Shown: piece after piece, positions 32,707 through 39,976 of the stretch
Layout of the letters: each line of letters starts with the position of its first letter
Numbering within the stretch: position 1 is the stretch's first letter
Origin: a bacterium
GTDB taxonomy: Bacteria; Sysuimicrobiota; Sysuimicrobiia; Sysuimicrobiales; Segetimicrobiaceae
Length of the DNA stretch: 51,731 nucleotides
NCBI GenBank assembly: GCA_035295165.1
Contig: DATGJN010000080.1
Span: forward strand, 1-51,731
Reading direction: 5' to 3'
Notes under the pieces: generated by a model
Told to the model about the DNA's origin: nothing
Database searches by the model: none
The model's input: only the letters and a program-made list of their open reading frames with translations
Made by a program: the position numbers and the translations under genes

Positions 32707-33894
32707 GTGTCTTCGACTCCCGCCGACGAGCTCCGGCGCCGCGCCGCCGCGCTGCAACGTCATCTCCGAGATCTCGACCTCCATGCCGCGCTGATCACCC
32801 AGAACGCGGACCTCTTCTACTTCGCCGGCAGCATGCAGAGCGGTGTGCTCGTCGTGCCGGCCGCCGGCCGCCCCGTCTACGGGGTCCGGCGGGTCTTCGA
32901 GCGCGCGACGCGCGAGAGCGCGCTCGAGCGGATCGTGCCGCTCGCCAGCCTGCGGGACCTCGCAGCCCTGGTGCGCGACGCTGCCGGCGGACCGGTCGAA
33001 CGTGTCGGCATGGAACTGGATGTGCTGCCTGTGACGGTCCGCGACCGCTTCGCGGCGACATTGGACGGCGTCACGGTCGCGGACATCTCGTCGTCGATCC
33101 GCCTCGTGCGCGCCGTGAAGTCACCGTACGAGATCGATCGGATCCGGGCCGCGGCGTCCCTGGCCAACGAGATGCTCAAGGAAGCCGTGCGCACCCTCCG
33201 CCAGGGGATGACGGACTTGGCGTTCGCGGCCGGGATCGAGGCCGCCGCGAGGCGCCTCGGCCATCAGGGCATCGTCCGCACCCGCGGCTTCAACCAGGAA
33301 GCCTACTACGGCCATGTGTTTTCGGGCGAGGCCGCAGCGGTCCCGAGCTTTCCCGACCTACCCCTCGGCGGTGTCGGTCCGAGCGCCGCGGTGCCGTACG
33401 GCGCCGGGCATCGCCGCATCGTGGCGGGAGAGCCGGTGATCGTGGACTATGTCGGCGCCGTGGACGGCTACCTCTGCGACCAGACGCGGACCCTCGCGAT
33501 CGGGACGCTTTCCCAGAAGCTCCTTGACGCCCACGACGCCGCGGTCGAGATCCTCCGGGAGGTGGAGGCCGAGATCCGGCCGGGCGTCACCCCGGAGCGC
33601 CTGTTCCGTCTCGCCGTCGAGCGCGCCGGTGCGCGGGGGTACGCCGACGCGTTCATGGGTGCCGGCCGGTTCCGCGTGCGGTACGTCGGGCACGGCGTGG
33701 GCCTGGAACTCGACGAGTGGCCGGTCCTCGCGGACGGCTTCACCGCCCCGCTCGAGCCCGGGGTGGTCTTCTGCGTGGAGCCGAAGATCGTCTTCCCCGG
33801 CGAAGGGGTCGTCGGGATCGAGGATCAGTTCGCGGTCACGGCGGACGGCGCCGAGCGGCTGACGCTGCCGGAGCAGCGGCTGTTCCCCGTGTAG
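32707..33894 (+). CDS. M24-family metallopeptidase (Xaa-Pro aminopeptidase-like)
   Basis: This 395-residue protein from GTG 32707 has the two-domain creatinase/prolidase architecture. The N-terminal domain (1-~145, with LITQNADLFYFAGSMQSGVL) is followed by a pita-bread catalytic domain. The metal ligands are visible: Asp in VIVDYVGAVDGYLCDQTR (two Asp), His in VGHGVGLELDEWP, Glu in CVEPKI and Glu in GIEDQF. It should release N-terminal residues next to proline or cut dipeptides; other M24 members hydrolyse creatine. It starts 2 bp after the AlkA-like stop, which implies coupled translation. Together with the peptide importer and S9 peptidase it points to peptide use. It is convergent with the ornithine-cyclodeaminase-like gene. 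Confidence 0.9.
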   Translation: MSSTPADELRRRAAALQRHLRDLDLHAALITQNADLFYFAGSMQSGVLVVPAAGRPVYGVRRVFERATRESALERIVPLASLRDLAALVRDAAGGPVERVGMELDVLPVTVRDRFAATLDGVTVADISSSIRLVRAVKSPYEIDRIRAAASLANEMLKEAVRTLRQGMTDLAFAAGIEAAARRLGHQGIVRTRGFNQEAYYGHVFSGEAAAVPSFPDLPLGGVGPSAAVPYGAGHRRIVAGEPVIVDYVGAVDGYLCDQTRTLAIGTLSQKLLDAHDAAVEILREVEAEIRPGVTPERLFRLAVERAGARGYADAFMGAGRFRVRYVGHGVGLELDEWPVLADGFTAPLEPGVVFCVEPKIVFPGEGVVGIEDQFAVTADGAERLTLPEQRLFPV

Positions 33895-33926
33895 CCGAGC
33901 ATCGCGATCAACGGATGCGCGCGGCG

Positions 33927-33947
33927 GCGGCTCCCGTCGGGGGCCGC
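33927..33947. terminator. Hairpin between convergent M24 peptidase and OCD-family genes
   Basis: GCGGCTCCC (33927-33935) pairs with GGGGGCCGC (33939-33947), with one G-T pair and a 3-nt loop, in the 64-bp gap between two convergent genes. No clear T-run follows. Confidence 0.4.
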
Positions 33948-33958
33948 GGCTCCCTCCA

Positions 33959-34942
33959 CTACTCCAACGAGAAGTTGTCGCCGATGCCGCGCGCCAGGGC
34001 GTGTTCGTAGGCCAGCCGCGCCGACGCAACGTCTTCCACCGCCAGGCCGACGGACTCGAACAGCGTGATCTCGTCGGGACCGGTCCGCCCAGGATGCATG
34101 CCGGCGAACACCTCGCCCACCTCCGCCAGCACGTGGGCCTCAGTGAGCTCGCCCGCCCGCACCGGCATCACCAGATCACCCGCCTCCGCCACCGCGCTCG
34201 CTCGGGAGTCCACGAACAGGTGCGATCGCGACACCGCGTCGGTGTCGAGCTCGCGCCAGTCGGGCCGGGCCGCCCCCACCGCGTTGATGTGCACGCCGGG
34301 CTCGAGCCACGCGCCCTCGAGCACCGGTGACCGGCTCGACGTCACCGTGCAAATCACGTCCGCGCCTCGGGCGGCGTCGCGCGGAGAGCCGCTGGCCACC
34401 ACGTGGAGGCGCAACCGCTCGCGCATCTCCGCCGCGAACCGGTCGGCGGCATCGCGGGTGCGGCTCCACACCCGCACCTCGGCCAAAGACGCGATTTCAC
34501 GGAGTGCGTGCAGGTGGCTGCGCGCCTGAACACCCGCCCCTAATAGCGCAAGCGTGCGGACGGGACGACCGGCGAGCTTCGCGGTGACGGCGGCCGACAC
34601 CGCGGCGGTGCGCATCTCGGTGATCAGGCGCCCGTCCATCACGGCGAGCAGCACCCCCGTCGGGGCGTCGAGCAGAAGGATGGTCGCGAGGTGCGACGGC
34701 AGCCCCCGCGCCGGGTTGTCGGGGTACACGGCGACCGCCTTCAGCCCGATCGCCTCCTGCGTCACCAGGTACGCCGGCATCACCGCGAGAAACCCGCGAT
34801 GCGCGTCGACTGGAACCACGGGCCGAAGCGGCTGCACCGCCCCTCCCGCACTGAACGCCGCGAGCGTCTGTTCCATGAGCGGGATCAACGCGCGCATGGT
34901 GAGGAGTTGGTGCAGGTGCGACTCTCGCAGGAGCAGCGGCAT
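33959..34942 (-). CDS. Ornithine cyclodeaminase/mu-crystallin family NAD(P)-dependent enzyme
   Basis: A 327-residue protein from ATG 34942. An upstream GTG is too close to the AAGGAG ribosome site to be the start. The family signs are the substrate-side Lys in IGLKAVAVYPDNPARGLPSH, Arg in MRTAAVSAAVTAKLA, the Rossmann loop LLGAGVQARSHLHAL, and Asp in VDSRASAVAEAGD. Members include ornithine cyclodeaminase (ornithine to proline plus ammonia), alanine dehydrogenase of archaea, ketimine reductase and opine-type synthases. The sequence does not decide between them. It stands alone, convergent with the M24 peptidase gene and downstream of tadA's region. Confidence 0.9.
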   Translation of the reverse strand: MPLLLRESHLHQLLTMRALIPLMEQTLAAFSAGGAVQPLRPVVPVDAHRGFLAVMPAYLVTQEAIGLKAVAVYPDNPARGLPSHLATILLLDAPTGVLLAVMDGRLITEMRTAAVSAAVTAKLAGRPVRTLALLGAGVQARSHLHALREIASLAEVRVWSRTRDAADRFAAEMRERLRLHVVASGSPRDAARGADVICTVTSSRSPVLEGAWLEPGVHINAVGAARPDWRELDTDAVSRSHLFVDSRASAVAEAGDLVMPVRAGELTEAHVLAEVGEVFAGMHPGRTGPDEITLFESVGLAVEDVASARLAYEHALARGIGDNFSLE

Positions 34943-35015
34943 CGGCACTCCTTTCGCCCGCGCGGCGGGCGCGGCCTGTGAATCCGTTCTGTTCGACGCT
35001 GCGGGGTGCTGCGCG

Positions 35016-35504
35016 CTAGGACGGGCGAGTTCTCAGCCGATCAAAGAAGCCCCGCAGCACGGCACCGCACTCCGCGGCACAGACCCCGCCGGTCACCTCG
35101 ACCACGTGCGGAAACCGGGGGTCTCGCAGCAGGTCCACGACGCTCCCCACCGCGCCGGCCTTTGGATCGGTCGCGCCGTACACCAGTCGGGGCAGCCGCG
35201 CCTGCACCATCGCGCCCGCGCACATGGCGCAGGGTTCGAGCGTCACGTACAGCGTGCAACCGATCAGCCGCCAGCCGCCCAAGTGCCGCGCGGCCTCGCG
35301 CAGCGCCAGCACCTCCGCGTGCGCCAGGGGGTCACGGTCGGCCTCGCGACGATTGTGCGCGCGCGCGAGCACGCGGCCGTCTCGGACCACCACCGCCCCG
35401 ATCGGTACGTCGCCGAGTTGCGCGGCGGCCGCCGCCTCCGCAAGCGCCACGCGCATGAACGCGTCGTCGCCCCTCGAGCCGCTTCCGCCGCCGGCCTCGC
35501 GCAC
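35016..35504 (-). CDS. tadA: tRNA-specific adenosine deaminase
   Basis: TadA converts A34 to inosine in tRNA-Arg(ACG). The 162-residue protein has the cytidine-deaminase zinc motif. PLAHAEVLAL carries the His ligand and catalytic Glu, and LEPCAMCAGAM carries the two Cys ligands. DVPIGAVVVRDGRVLARAHNRRE and the C-terminal ECGAVLRGFFDRLR are typical TadA segments. GTG 35504 is the longest start, giving a slightly long Gly/Ser-rich N-terminus (MREAGGGSGSRG) before DDAFMRVALAEA. It follows an unknown gene by 9 bp and is the third gene of a run with an HpcH-type aldolase. Confidence 0.92.
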   Translation of the reverse strand: MREAGGGSGSRGDDAFMRVALAEAAAAAQLGDVPIGAVVVRDGRVLARAHNRREADRDPLAHAEVLALREAARHLGGWRLIGCTLYVTLEPCAMCAGAMVQARLPRLVYGATDPKAGAVGSVVDLLRDPRFPHVVEVTGGVCAAECGAVLRGFFDRLRTRPS

Positions 35505-35513
35505 CGCGGGGCT

Positions 35514-36134
35514 CTACTCCGACGGGGGCAGCGGCGCGCCCTCGGCCGCGAGCCGGAGGGATTGGAGCGCGGTGAGAATGGCCGCCACCGCGGCGGCGAT
35601 CTTGCGCGGGCGGTCCGCATCCACCAGTTCGTCTTCTTTCAGGACGACGCTCGACTGCACGCGCGCGCTGTACATCGGCGCCGCATCCTCCGTCGAGAAG
35701 TGCTGCTGCAGGCTGATACTCGGCACGCCGGGATCAGGGGACACGGGCATGATCGCCCTGCGCAGCCCGACGACGTCCGGCGGCACGAGCAGCCGGTCCA
35801 TCGTGACCTCGGTCAGCAGTTCGCCGAAGACCTGCACCTCTTCGTGCACGGTGCGCGAGAACTCGACGCCCTCGTCGTACTCCGCGATGTGTCGTCCGAA
35901 CGAGAGCGCGTCCACGAGAAACCGCAACTCCGCCCACGGCCACGCGAAGGTTTGCGGAGTGTCCGCCGACGGCTCCTGTTCCAGATGGACGACGTACCGG
36001 TACTCGCGGCTCATGTGGTCCACGTCCACGAAGAACGCGTACCCGGACACGACGAGATGGTTGTCCTCGAGCGCCTCCGTCAGCCGCCCGGCGAACTCGT
36101 GGAACGGATCGTGGTAGTCGAGCCGACCGGTCAA
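35514..36134 (-). CDS. Uncharacterised protein between aldolase and tadA genes
   Basis: I do not recognise this 206-residue protein. It is acidic, soluble and without signal peptide. Conserved-looking segments are DPFHEFAGRLTEALEDNH, YAFFVDVDHMSREYRYVVHL, TVHEEVQVFGELLTEVTMD and a C-terminal helix rich in Ala/Leu. The TTG at 36134 lies four bases after the aldolase stop and 9 bp separate its end from tadA, so it is probably made from the same transcript. No catalytic motif stands out. The tight packing suggests a real gene; the function cannot be named. Confidence 0.65.
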   Translation of the reverse strand: MTGRLDYHDPFHEFAGRLTEALEDNHLVVSGYAFFVDVDHMSREYRYVVHLEQEPSADTPQTFAWPWAELRFLVDALSFGRHIAEYDEGVEFSRTVHEEVQVFGELLTEVTMDRLLVPPDVVGLRRAIMPVSPDPGVPSISLQQHFSTEDAAPMYSARVQSSVVLKEDELVDADRPRKIAAAVAAILTALQSLRLAAEGAPLPPSE

Positions 36135-36138
36135 CGCG

Positions 36139-36939
36139 TCACCGATCCCCGCGGGAGCGCGCAGCGACGGACGCGGCGGCCTGCCGCAGCCCCGTCACCT
36201 GCGCCTGCGCAGCCCGCAGGAACAGCCGGGTCGCGCTGTCGACGAACATGGTCGCACCCAGAGCATGGTACGTGCGAACATCCTCCGGCGTCAACGCCAG
36301 GATCCCCACGGCGACGCCGGCCCGCCGGCCCGTCTCCACGATGCGGCGAATCGCCGCCTGTACTTCCGGATGGTCGGGCCGGCCCGGGTGCCCGAGGCTC
36401 TGCGACAGGTCCGACGGGCCGATGAACAACACGTCCACGCCAGGGACCTCGGCGATCTGTTCGACCGCGGCCAGTCCCCGCCTGGTCTCGATCTGCAGCA
36501 CGCTGATCACGACCGCGTTGCTCGTGGTCACGTGATCCCCGAGCGACACCGCGCCCCAGGAAGACGCCGCGGTGCCTCCGGCGAGGCTCCGCGTTCCCTC
36601 CGGCGCGTATTTGGTCGCGGCCACGGCCGCGACGGCCTGCTCGGGCGTTTCGATCTGCGGGACCATCACCCCCACGCAGCCCACGTCGAGCACCTGCAAG
36701 ATCTGCTTCGGCCGGTGGTCGGGAACGCGCGCGATCGGCGTGATGCCAACGGCGCGGCACGCCCGCACCATCGCCTGAAGCGTCTCGCTCGTGAGCGGCC
36801 CATGCTCCATGTCGAGCAGCACCCAATCGTACCCGGCGACGCCCACGATCTCCACGACCTCGGGGGAGGGCAACGACACGATCGTGCCCAGCACCGCGTC
36901 GCCGCGGCGGAGCCGTTCCTTCAGCGGGTTCTGGAGCAT
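36139..36939 (-). CDS. HpcH/HpaI-family class II aldolase
   Basis: The 266-residue enzyme starts at ATG 36939, behind GGGAGGG. It is a (beta/alpha)8 aldolase/citrate-lyase-family protein that cleaves or forms C-C bonds at a keto-acid with a divalent metal. Key segments are GTIVSLPSPEVVEIVGVAGY, YDWVLLDMEHGPL (acid/His), VMVPQIETPEQAVAAV, the metal Glu in VLQIETRRGL, and the metal Asp in FIGPSDLSQSLG. This order matches 4-hydroxy-2-oxoheptanedioate or 2-keto-3-deoxy-rhamnonate-type aldolases. The substrate is not decided. It is divergent from the histidine-phosphatase gene by 62 bp and heads the run with the unknown gene and tadA. Confidence 0.92.
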   Translation of the reverse strand: MLQNPLKERLRRGDAVLGTIVSLPSPEVVEIVGVAGYDWVLLDMEHGPLTSETLQAMVRACRAVGITPIARVPDHRPKQILQVLDVGCVGVMVPQIETPEQAVAAVAATKYAPEGTRSLAGGTAASSWGAVSLGDHVTTSNAVVISVLQIETRRGLAAVEQIAEVPGVDVLFIGPSDLSQSLGHPGRPDHPEVQAAIRRIVETGRRAGVAVGILALTPEDVRTYHALGATMFVDSATRLFLRAAQAQVTGLRQAAASVAARSRGDR

Positions 36940-37001
36940 CTGACCCTCCCTGCGGGCGTTCCGGTGCAAGACTTCCATCCCGCGCGGGCGAATTCCCCCA
37001 T

Positions 37002-37643
37002 GTGCCCACCGTCGTCTATCTCGTCCGCCACGGCGTCACCGATTGGAACGTCGCGCATCGTCTGGCCGGACGGCTGCCCGGTATCTCGCTGAACTCGGAC
37101 GGCCGGGGGGAGGCGGCCGCCGTCGCGTCGAGGCTCGCCGCGCTCCCGATCGGGAGGGTCGCATCGAGCCCGCTCGAGCGCGCGCAGGAGACGGCGGAGC
37201 GGATCGCGCGGCCGCACGGACTCGCGGTGGCGACGGAGACCGCGTTGCTCGAGCGGGGGTACCCCGCGTGGCAGGGCCTGTCGGCAGCCGAGATCCGCGA
37301 GCGGTTTCGCGACGACGTCGACGCCGTGGCGCGCGGCGGACGCGTCCGCGGGGTCGAATCGGTCGAAGAGATGGCGGAACGCATGTGGGCCGTCGTGGAG
37401 CGGCTCGCGGCGCTCCACGCGGACGAGGCCATCGTGATCGTGTCCCACGCCGACCCGATCCGGGCCGTGATCGCGCGCATCGTCGGGGTGCCCCCCGCCC
37501 GCCTGCGGGCGATCACGATCGATACGGGCTCGCTCTCCAGGATCCGCCGGCGCGACGCCGCCGCGGTCGTCGACTACACGAACAGCCGGATCCACCTTGA
37601 CGCCCTCGGAACACCGGGCCAGTCTTCCTCCAGCCCCGCGTAG
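37002..37643 (+). CDS. Histidine phosphatase family protein
   Basis: The 213-residue phosphoglycerate-mutase-like enzyme starts at GTG 37002 (VPTVVYLVRHGVTDWN). The catalytic RHG with phospho-His sits at residues 9-11. The second His is in VSHADPIRAVIARI, and the Glu acid region is TALLERGYPAWQGLSAAEI. SSPLERAQETAERIA is the standard family helix. It removes phosphate from sugar or cobalamin-pathway intermediates, or from phosphoglycolate-like small molecules; no cobalamin genes are nearby. The C-terminus ends in a Ser-rich tail. It is divergent from the aldolase gene and convergent with the VIT transporter. Confidence 0.9.
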   Translation: MPTVVYLVRHGVTDWNVAHRLAGRLPGISLNSDGRGEAAAVASRLAALPIGRVASSPLERAQETAERIARPHGLAVATETALLERGYPAWQGLSAAEIRERFRDDVDAVARGGRVRGVESVEEMAERMWAVVERLAALHADEAIVIVSHADPIRAVIARIVGVPPARLRAITIDTGSLSRIRRRDAAAVVDYTNSRIHLDALGTPGQSSSSPA

Positions 37644-37674
37644 CGCGAGGCGCCCGGCGGGAGCCACAGGAGCG

Positions 37675-38229
37675 TCACGACCGCCCGATCAGGATCCCCG
37701 CGAGGAACACCAAGCCCCCGCCGACGACCACCTGGAGGACCGAGAGCCAGAAGCTCATGGCAAAGTAGCGATTCCGGATGAACGCGATCGTCACGAGCTC
37801 GACTCCTACGACCAGGTAGGCCAATGCGAGCGCGGTGCCCAAATGCGGGATCAAGAACGGGAGCGCGTGCATCAGGCCGCCGATCAGCGTGGCGATTCCG
37901 GTGATCGACCCGCGGATGATGGGCTTGCCCCGGCCGGTCAACGTGCCGGTGTCGGAGAGCGCCTCCGCAAAACCCATGCTGATCCCGGCGCCGACCGCCG
38001 CCGCGCTGCCAACCAGGAACGCGGTGTGCGGACTGCGAGTGGCAAACGCGGTCGCAAACAACGGCGCGAGCGTGGAAATGGACCCGTCCATCAGCCCGAG
38101 GAGCGCGGGCTGGACCACCTTGAGGAGATACCCGGAGTGGTGCTGTTGGGCGCGCAGGTCGGCGGATCCCGCGTGCGGATGGCTCGGCTCCACGACCGCC
38201 ACGTGGACTTCCGGATCGTCGCGCGTCAT
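37675..38229 (-). CDS. VIT1/CCC1-type iron/manganese transporter
   Basis: The 184-residue membrane protein starts at ATG 38229. Its start overlaps the stop of the Fur-family gene by four bases (ATGA), implying translational coupling. About five spans are predicted. The first carries the VIT signature LLGLMDGSISTLAPLFATAF, and GAGISMGFAEALSD and RGKPIIRGSITGIATLIGGL follow. VIT1/CCC1 proteins move Fe2+ or Mn2+ by proton exchange; bacterial ones export or sequester metal. It is shorter than plant VIT1 and lacks the long cytoplasmic metal-binding helices, as in several bacterial forms. Its link to a metal regulator supports control by metal or peroxide. Confidence 0.88.
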   Translation of the reverse strand: MTRDDPEVHVAVVEPSHPHAGSADLRAQQHHSGYLLKVVQPALLGLMDGSISTLAPLFATAFATRSPHTAFLVGSAAAVGAGISMGFAEALSDTGTLTGRGKPIIRGSITGIATLIGGLMHALPFLIPHLGTALALAYLVVGVELVTIAFIRNRYFAMSFWLSVLQVVVGGGLVFLAGILIGRS

Positions 38230-38744
38230 GCCCCCGCCTCCTGTGCGGGGCCCCGACGCCTCCGGCAGCGAGGACAGACCCCATGAAGTTCGAACCGAAC
38301 CGATCGCACCTGAAAGCCCGCGCGCGACGCGACCGTGCGTTCGATCGCGCGGACACGCGGGTCCAGAACGTCGAGCACATCCCCGCACCGCCGACAGACC
38401 AGGTTCACGTGCCGTTCCACCTGGCCGTCGTAGCGCCGGACCGGACCGCCGACTTCTTGCACGATGCCGAGGTCGGCGAACAGGCCCAGCGTAGCATACA
38501 CCGTGGCCGGGCTGATGCCGGGGAACCGCCGCCGCACCTCGTCGCAGACCGTTTCGACGCGCGGGTGCGTGGCGCGCCCGACGACCGCCTCGTAGATCGC
38601 CATCCGCTGCGGCGTGAGCCGCCCGCCGCGAGCGGCCAGCGTACGCCGGAGCGCCGTCCACGCCCGGTCCGGCGCGGTCCGCCCGGAACCGGCGCGCCTT
38701 CCCCCTGAACCCGCAGTCCGTACTGAATTCTTATTTGTAATCAT
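38226..38744 (-). CDS. Fur/PerR-family metal-dependent repressor
   Basis: The 172-residue regulator has a winged-helix DNA-binding domain (LTPQRMAIYEAVVGRATHP, PGISPATVYATLGLFADLG) and a dimer/metal domain. The metal residues are Asp in RYDGQVERHVNLVC, whose His matches PerR His91 while the usual second His is Asn. Two CxxC pairs (CRRC and CPRC) form the structural zinc site. It has a long basic N-terminal extension. The ATG at 38744 is the only good start and sits inside a 13-bp palindrome. A promoter 10 bases upstream means the mRNA is nearly leaderless. It heads a two-gene operon with the VIT transporter. Whether it senses iron, manganese or peroxide is inferred to be PerR-like. Confidence 0.9.
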   Translation of the reverse strand: MITNKNSVRTAGSGGRRAGSGRTAPDRAWTALRRTLAARGGRLTPQRMAIYEAVVGRATHPRVETVCDEVRRRFPGISPATVYATLGLFADLGIVQEVGGPVRRYDGQVERHVNLVCRRCGDVLDVLDPRVRAIERTVASRAGFQVRSVRFELHGVCPRCRRRRGPAQEAGA

Positions 38745-38748
38745 TACA
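38736..38748 (-). promoter_or_regulatory. Palindromic Fur/PerR-type operator at the fur start codon
   Basis: TGTAAT-C-ATTACA (plus strand, 38736-38748) is a perfect 6-1-6 palindrome resembling the PerR and Zur box form (xxTAATxATTAxx). It covers the ATG at 38744-38742 and the predicted transcription start, so binding would block its own transcription. Confidence 0.65.
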
Positions 38749-38753
38749 GTTAC

Positions 38754-38782
38754 AGCCTATCCGCCGCACGCCCGCGTGTCAA
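38754..38782 (-). promoter_or_regulatory. Promoter of the fur-VIT operon
   Basis: On the minus strand TTGACA (38782-38777) and TAGGCT (38759-38754) are separated by exactly 17 bp. The -10 ends nine bases before the ATG, so the transcript begins at or just before the start codon. Confidence 0.7.
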
Positions 38783-38903
38783 GCGGCAGGGACGCACTGC
38801 GCCCGACGCCAACCCTTCTCCGGGCGGGCCGGAACCGGCCGGCCCCACAACGGCGGCGGCCGCGCGCGGGCTGCGACCGGCCGCCATCCTCGGAGGTGCA
38901 GGC

Positions 38904-39860
38904 ATGCGGTTGGTGACGTTTGCGTCGCGCGGGAGGACCCGGGTCGGGGCGCTGTCGGGAGGCTGGATCGTCGACCTGACCGCGGCCGCGCAGGCGCACT
39001 ACGCGGCGCGCGGGGCGGCGCGCCCCGGGGCCCGCGCCCGCACGTTGCTGCCCCCGTCGATGCGCCATCTGCTCGCCGGCGGCGACGAAGCGCTCACGTT
39101 CGCCCGCGCGGTCACCGCCGAAGCGGAGGCGCGCCTCTCCACGACGGAGGGCGCTCGCGCGTTGGAGGCGGACGGCATCGCGTGGCGCCGTGACGATGTG
39201 CGGCTGCTCCCTCCGGTTCCCGCCCCGCCGAAAATCCTCTGCGTCGGCCGGAATTACGCGGAGCACGCGCGCGAGGGCGGGAGCGATCCCCCCGAGCTCC
39301 CGATCTTCTTTGGGCGGTTCCCCCACAGCCTGCTCGGCCCCGGCGAGCCCTATGTGATGCCGCGCGCGAGCACCCAGGTGGATTTCGAGGGCGAGCTCGC
39401 GGCAATCATCGGGACGGGCGGGCGCGACATCCCCGAAGCCCGCGCGTTGCGGCACGTCGCCGGCTACACGCCGTTCAACGACATGTCGATCCGGGACTAT
39501 CAGCGCCGCACGTCGCAGTGGATGCTCGGCAAGAACTTCGACCGCAGCGGCCCGCTCGGCCCGGCCCTTGTCACGCGCGACGAGATCCCAGATCCGCAGG
39601 CGCTCACCCTTACGGTGGACGTGAGCGGCGAGCGCATGCAGGAGGTCAGCACCAGCATCATGATCTTCACGGTCGCATACCTGATCGCGTATGTCTCCCG
39701 CGTGCTGACGCTCGAACCCGGGGACGTCATCGCGACCGGCACGCCGAGCGGCGTTGGGTACGCACGCACACCCCCGCGATGGTTGCGCCCCGGTGACGTC
39801 GTGCGCGTCGAGATCACCGGGCTCGGCGCGCTGGAGACGCCGGTCGCGGCGGGGTCCTAA
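38904..39860 (+). CDS. Fumarylacetoacetate hydrolase family protein
   Basis: This 318-residue enzyme has an N-terminal FAA_N-like part (MRLVTFASRGRTRVGALSGG) and a C-terminal FAH barrel. The metal site is visible: Glu in NYAEHAREGG region, DFEGELAAIIG, then TPFNDMSIRDYQ, WMLGKNFDRSGPLGP and GDVIATGTPSGVGYAR. The family hydrolyses or decarboxylates 2-oxo-alkene acids (fumarylpyruvate, acylpyruvates, homoprotocatechuate products). With the HpcH-type aldolase two genes away it could belong to an aromatic or sugar-acid breakdown route, but this is inference. The ATG at 38904 follows GGAGGTGCAGGC. A bidirectional hairpin follows the gene. Confidence 0.92.
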   Translation: MRLVTFASRGRTRVGALSGGWIVDLTAAAQAHYAARGAARPGARARTLLPPSMRHLLAGGDEALTFARAVTAEAEARLSTTEGARALEADGIAWRRDDVRLLPPVPAPPKILCVGRNYAEHAREGGSDPPELPIFFGRFPHSLLGPGEPYVMPRASTQVDFEGELAAIIGTGGRDIPEARALRHVAGYTPFNDMSIRDYQRRTSQWMLGKNFDRSGPLGPALVTRDEIPDPQALTLTVDVSGERMQEVSTSIMIFTVAYLIAYVSRVLTLEPGDVIATGTPSGVGYARTPPRWLRPGDVVRVEITGLGALETPVAAGS

Positions 39861-39908
39861 CGCGGGTCCAGGCTTCGACGGCGCGCCGCGGGAGGGACCG
39901 GCGGAAGC

Positions 39909-39943
39909 CCGAGAGGGCCGCCCACCCAAGGCGACCCTCTCGG
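39909..39943. terminator. Bidirectional hairpin between FAA hydrolase and symporter genes
   Basis: CCGAGAGGG (39909-39917) pairs perfectly with CCCTCTCGG (39935-39943), and an inner GCC/GGC adds to the stem. It lies between convergent genes. T-runs are absent. Confidence 0.6.
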
Positions 39944-39976
39944 CGCACCAACTCGGGCGTCTCGCGCCCGACGTCC

